Below, one piece after another: positions 61,311 through 64,000 of a stretch of 64,000 nt of DNA. The notes beneath the pieces were generated by a model. That model had not been told where the DNA came from and made no database searches. It saw nothing but the letters and a program-made list of their open reading frames with translations. Made by a program: the position numbers and the translations under genes. The stretch lies in the NCBI GenBank assembly GCA_027625915.1, contig JANTQA010000047.1, positions 5,704,001 through 5,768,000 of the forward strand, given 5' to 3'. Every line of letters starts with the position of its first letter. The first letter of the stretch is position 1. Source of the DNA: Anaeramoeba flamelloides (Eukaryota > Metamonada > Anaeramoebidae).

Positions 61311-61508
61311 AAAATTGTGACTCACCTGAAATAATAAATTGAAAAAAAAAAATTATCCTTTAGTATTAAAGAACACATAATAACTAAATATGATTTGTAA
61401 TTCACTTTTAAGTCGTTTTAAATCTATAAAAGCCTGATATATTAAAAATTAAAAAAAAATAAAACCAAAAACTAAAAAAAAGTGAGTCACAATTTTTGAA
61501 ATGAGCAT
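61302..61508. mobile_element. MITE family H, copy 2
   Basis: About 207 bp with terminal inverted repeats TTTCAAAAATTGTGACTCAC and GTGAGTCACAATTTTTGAAA, exact over 20 bp. The interior shares AAAATAAAACCAAAAACTAA with 26085-26300. It abuts the 5' side of the gene remains at 60769-61310. A related end (AGTGAGTCAAAATTTATGAAA) occurs again at about 61881. Confidence 0.75.
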
Positions 61509-61599
61509 TACGGATTTTCTATTACTGAACTTTCACTGAAAAAAAGTTGAAAAACAAGATTTTTTATGAATAATTAAATCCATTTTCAAAGACATTACA

Positions 61600-62245
61600 T
61601 AGTCGACATTTTCTTAGTGATTATTTTTCTTTTCGAAGATCTCTTTTTTTTTCCACATGATCTTTTACAAAAAAAAAAAAAAAGAAAAATAAAAATAAAT
61701 CAAAGTAAAAAAAAAAAGAAAAACAAAAAAAAAAAGAAAAAAATAAGAAAAACAAAAATTTGAAAAAGCAAAAATAAAATTTGCAAAATTAGAAAAAATG
61801 ATTCTGATCCAAAAATTTGAAAATATTTTTTGTAAATAATACTGGAATAAACCCTCAAAACAACTCCCATTAACATTATTTAGTGAGTCAAAATTTATGA
61901 AAAATAGTTTACAATATAAATAAAAAATTCTGGCTCACTTGAAAATGTTTTTGAAAGTTCTTTTGTTGCGTCTTACCACTTTTTATTATCAAAATACAAT
62001 TTTAATTCCTAGATTTAAATTCTTTTTTCTAATTTCTTCAAATTTTTGTTTTTTTTTTTTTTTATTTTCTTCTTTTTTTTTTTGTTTTTCCTTTTCTTTT
62101 TCTTCGTATTTATTTTTCTTTTTTTTTTGAATTCTTTCACCTTTTTCTTTTTTTTTCGTTTTTTTTTTTTTGATACTTTTTTTACCAAGGATCATTATTA
62201 AAAAAAAAATCTTCGAAACAACAAATAATCACTAATAAAATTGAG
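61600..62245. repeat. Large imperfect palindrome, A-rich and T-rich arms
   Basis: The left arm (about 61605-61800) contains TTAGTGATTATTT, TTTCGAAGATC and an A-rich tract. The reverse complement of about 61990-62245 contains TTAGTGATTATTT, TTTCGAAGATT and a similar A-rich tract. The Lys/Glu-rich open frame at 61989-62195 (minus) is simply the A-rich arm read as codons. Confidence 0.55.
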
Positions 62246-63704
62246 GATATATAATACCTTTTAAAGCAGATTTAATTATTGGCAAAAAAATCTTCATCTT
62301 AGTTCTTTTTTAGTAAAGGTTCAGTAATTAAAAAAACCCCTGGAGATTATTTCAAAAATTGGAACGCACTTTTTTTTTTTCTTTGGTTTTATTTTTATTT
62401 AATTATTTAAATAATAGTCTTTTATATGCAAATAATATTTTAATAGGTGATTTTTTAAAAATATTTAATGATAAGTTGTTATCCAAAACCAGAGAATATT
62501 TTTATTATCCTCTTTATTATTTTAGGAGAGTCACAATTTAGATAATAGAATTGAGATGATATTTGTATTGGAATCAGAAGGCTTGTGTGCCGGAAAATAC
62601 TCCCAACTTAAAATATAGAATCTGATAATTAAAAATTCAATTACTTTTAAAATTGAGGTTTTCTAGTTCTTCTTAATATTATGTGAAAAGGATAAAATTA
62701 ATAATATTTTAGAAAACACTAATTTTTTTTTTACCATAATCCTTAAACTACTGTTACCTTTTCTCTCTTCCTATTTCTTTATTTTTTTTTATGAAATAAT
62801 AACAGTATGAAATTCAAATGAAAGATTTATATCATATAGAATGATTTTACACACAATAATCTCATTATTAACGATATCAACTTTATTTTGATAGTCCGTT
62901 GTTAGAATACACTTTCTCCCCGGAAAAAAATTTTTTTTTATTTTTCATAAAAAGTAGCGAACAAGAAAAATAATGAAAAGAGTAATTTCTGATTTGATGG
63001 ATAAAATATTGAAGTAGATAAAGGTTTATAAAATTTTTTCTTCTTCTAATAGACAATTGACTTGCAACCTGGGTTTTAACTTATGATACGTAAAACAATA
63101 ACAATATCTATTTAAAAATACTTCTTTCAAGATAGGTAGAACGGAAACAGGTGGTTTAACTGTGGTGATCCAGAAATTTTCGACATCATCAAAAAAAAAA
63201 AAAAAAGAGAGATTAAAAAAATAACAAAAACTAAATTAAAAGTTATGTTTTGTAACTTAGTGTTAAATGGACTTTTGGTTGTTACCTTTTATCAAGCAGT
63301 TCTTTATCTTTCTCTTGTCTTTATTTAATATTATGTATTTATTCTTTTTATTTTCTTAATAAAACTATAATATCTGTTATAATCATACTGATCTTATAAT
63401 TCCAATAACAATTTTGAAATAAATTTATTTTTTTTCTGACAATTAAGCTGTAATTTTGGCAAATTAGGTCTCTTCATCAATAATAAAAAAAAATTGATTT
63501 ATTGAACAATTTTAAAAAGTCACACTTAGTTGCAGGAGTGGAAAAGAATAACCAAAAGAGGAAGGTTTTACAGACAATGGAAAATCTAGATTTTTTAATG
63601 ATTCAAAGATCTTCAACCTTAAATTGAAAACTTGATCCCAAAAAATCCGATCATTTTTTGATTTTTGTTTATTTTCCCCAACGTGCAACAAAACAAAATC
63701 ATAG
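62246..63704. other. Non-coding region
   Basis: No gene, repeat or RNA supported. The plus-strand stretch at 63528-63630 (GVEKNNQKRKVLQTMENLDF) has coding-like composition and could be untranslated leader or an exon of the small gene that follows, but no splice link was found. Confidence 0.4.
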
Positions 63705-63917
63705 ATGACAGAAAATAAAGAAAAGAACAACAAAAAAAGCCAAAAATTGACTTGTGAAGAAACAATTACAAAATTGAAAATGTACCAAACACAACTTGAG
63801 AAAATGAATACAAAATCCAAATTAATGAATTTTGTGAGTGTGTTCATTCTTCTCTTTTTAATCGTTTTTTTTTTCTTATATCCAAAGACTAAAGATCAAA
63901 AATATGGCCACCAATAA
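63705..63917 (+). CDS. Small putative tail-anchored membrane protein
   Basis: 70 residues. An in-frame TAG directly precedes the ATG. Residues 1-40 are charged and predicted helical (Lys/Glu/Gln-rich, with heptad-like spacing in ETITKLKMYQTQLEKMN). Residues about 42-58 (FVSVFILLFLIVFFFLY) form one hydrophobic segment, followed by a 12-residue polar tail. The layout fits SNARE-like or other tail-anchored proteins, but no family signature is present. The longer minus-strand frame over the same bases (63512-63847) is Phe/Leu-rich, as expected for an antisense shadow. Near the window edge, further exons cannot be excluded. Confidence 0.45.
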   Translation: MTENKEKNNKKSQKLTCEETITKLKMYQTQLEKMNTKSKLMNFVSVFILLFLIVFFFLYPKTKDQKYGHQ

Positions 63918-64000
63918 GAAACAAAGTTTTCGTCTCCTCAAATAAATAATTAACAACCCCTTTCTTTTTTCTTTTGTCTTTTTTTTTATCTTTTTTTTTC

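Noticed and set aside
61989-62195. Lys/Glu-rich minus-strand frame.
   Set aside because: It is the A-rich arm of a palindrome; composition alone explains it.
62359-62541. Open frame with a string recalling a retrotransposon polymerase motif.
   Set aside because: The key acidic residues are not there and nothing around it supports an element.

Overview
Compositionally this is nuclear DNA of a very AT-rich unicellular eukaryote. Long A/T homopolymers and low-complexity DNA fill most of the window. The genes I can reconstruct use GT-AG introns of about 0.1 to 3.6 kb, and the proteins carry Lys/Asn/Glu-rich low-complexity runs. The gene content (two RCC1-repeat proteins with tandem BTB domains, a heterotrimeric G-protein alpha subunit, a GYF-type adaptor, a TPRA1-like seven-helix protein) fits an amoeboid protist. 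The RCC1-BTB style is most like what I remember from Anaeramoeba; that assignment is inference and could not be tested here. No prokaryotic operon, rRNA, CRISPR array or convincing tRNA was seen.

Layout. About 1-8,000: non-coding DNA with dispersed repeats, including one copy of a ~1 kb repeat that begins with a 218 bp fold-back hairpin. 8,095-12,219 (+): a 1,374-residue GYF/GIGYF-like adaptor. 12,220-20,650: non-coding, with MITE-like elements and inverted repeats. 20,653-21,329 (-): first exon of a TPRA1-like membrane protein. 24,679-30,110 (-): RCC1-BTB gene 1, two exons split by a 3.6 kb intron that holds the second copy of the fold-back repeat. 32,060-33,425: an element with ~140 bp terminal inverted repeats. 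36,026-37,929 (-): RCC1-BTB gene 2, two exons, followed at once by a perfect 75 bp inverted repeat. 41,000-42,000 and 53,500-55,100: copies of a ~450 bp dispersed repeat. 44,060-50,718 (+): a complete four-exon G-alpha gene with catalytic residues in place and repeats in its introns. 55,616-56,665 (+): a single-exon gene of unknown function followed directly by a repeat related to the one behind RCC1-BTB gene 2. 60,769-61,310 (-): remains of an unrecognised multi-exon gene. 63,705-63,917 (+): a small putative tail-anchored membrane protein.

How the parts connect. G-alpha and the seven-helix protein would both act at membranes, but TPRA1-like proteins are not proven receptors and nothing in the sequence links the two. 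The two RCC1-BTB genes are old paralogs whose RCC1 parts have diverged widely, yet their last ~340 bp, including the second BTB domain, differ at only two positions. This points to recent gene conversion. The other main theme is fold-back DNA: hairpins and small terminal-inverted-repeat elements occur between genes, inside introns and directly after stop codons.
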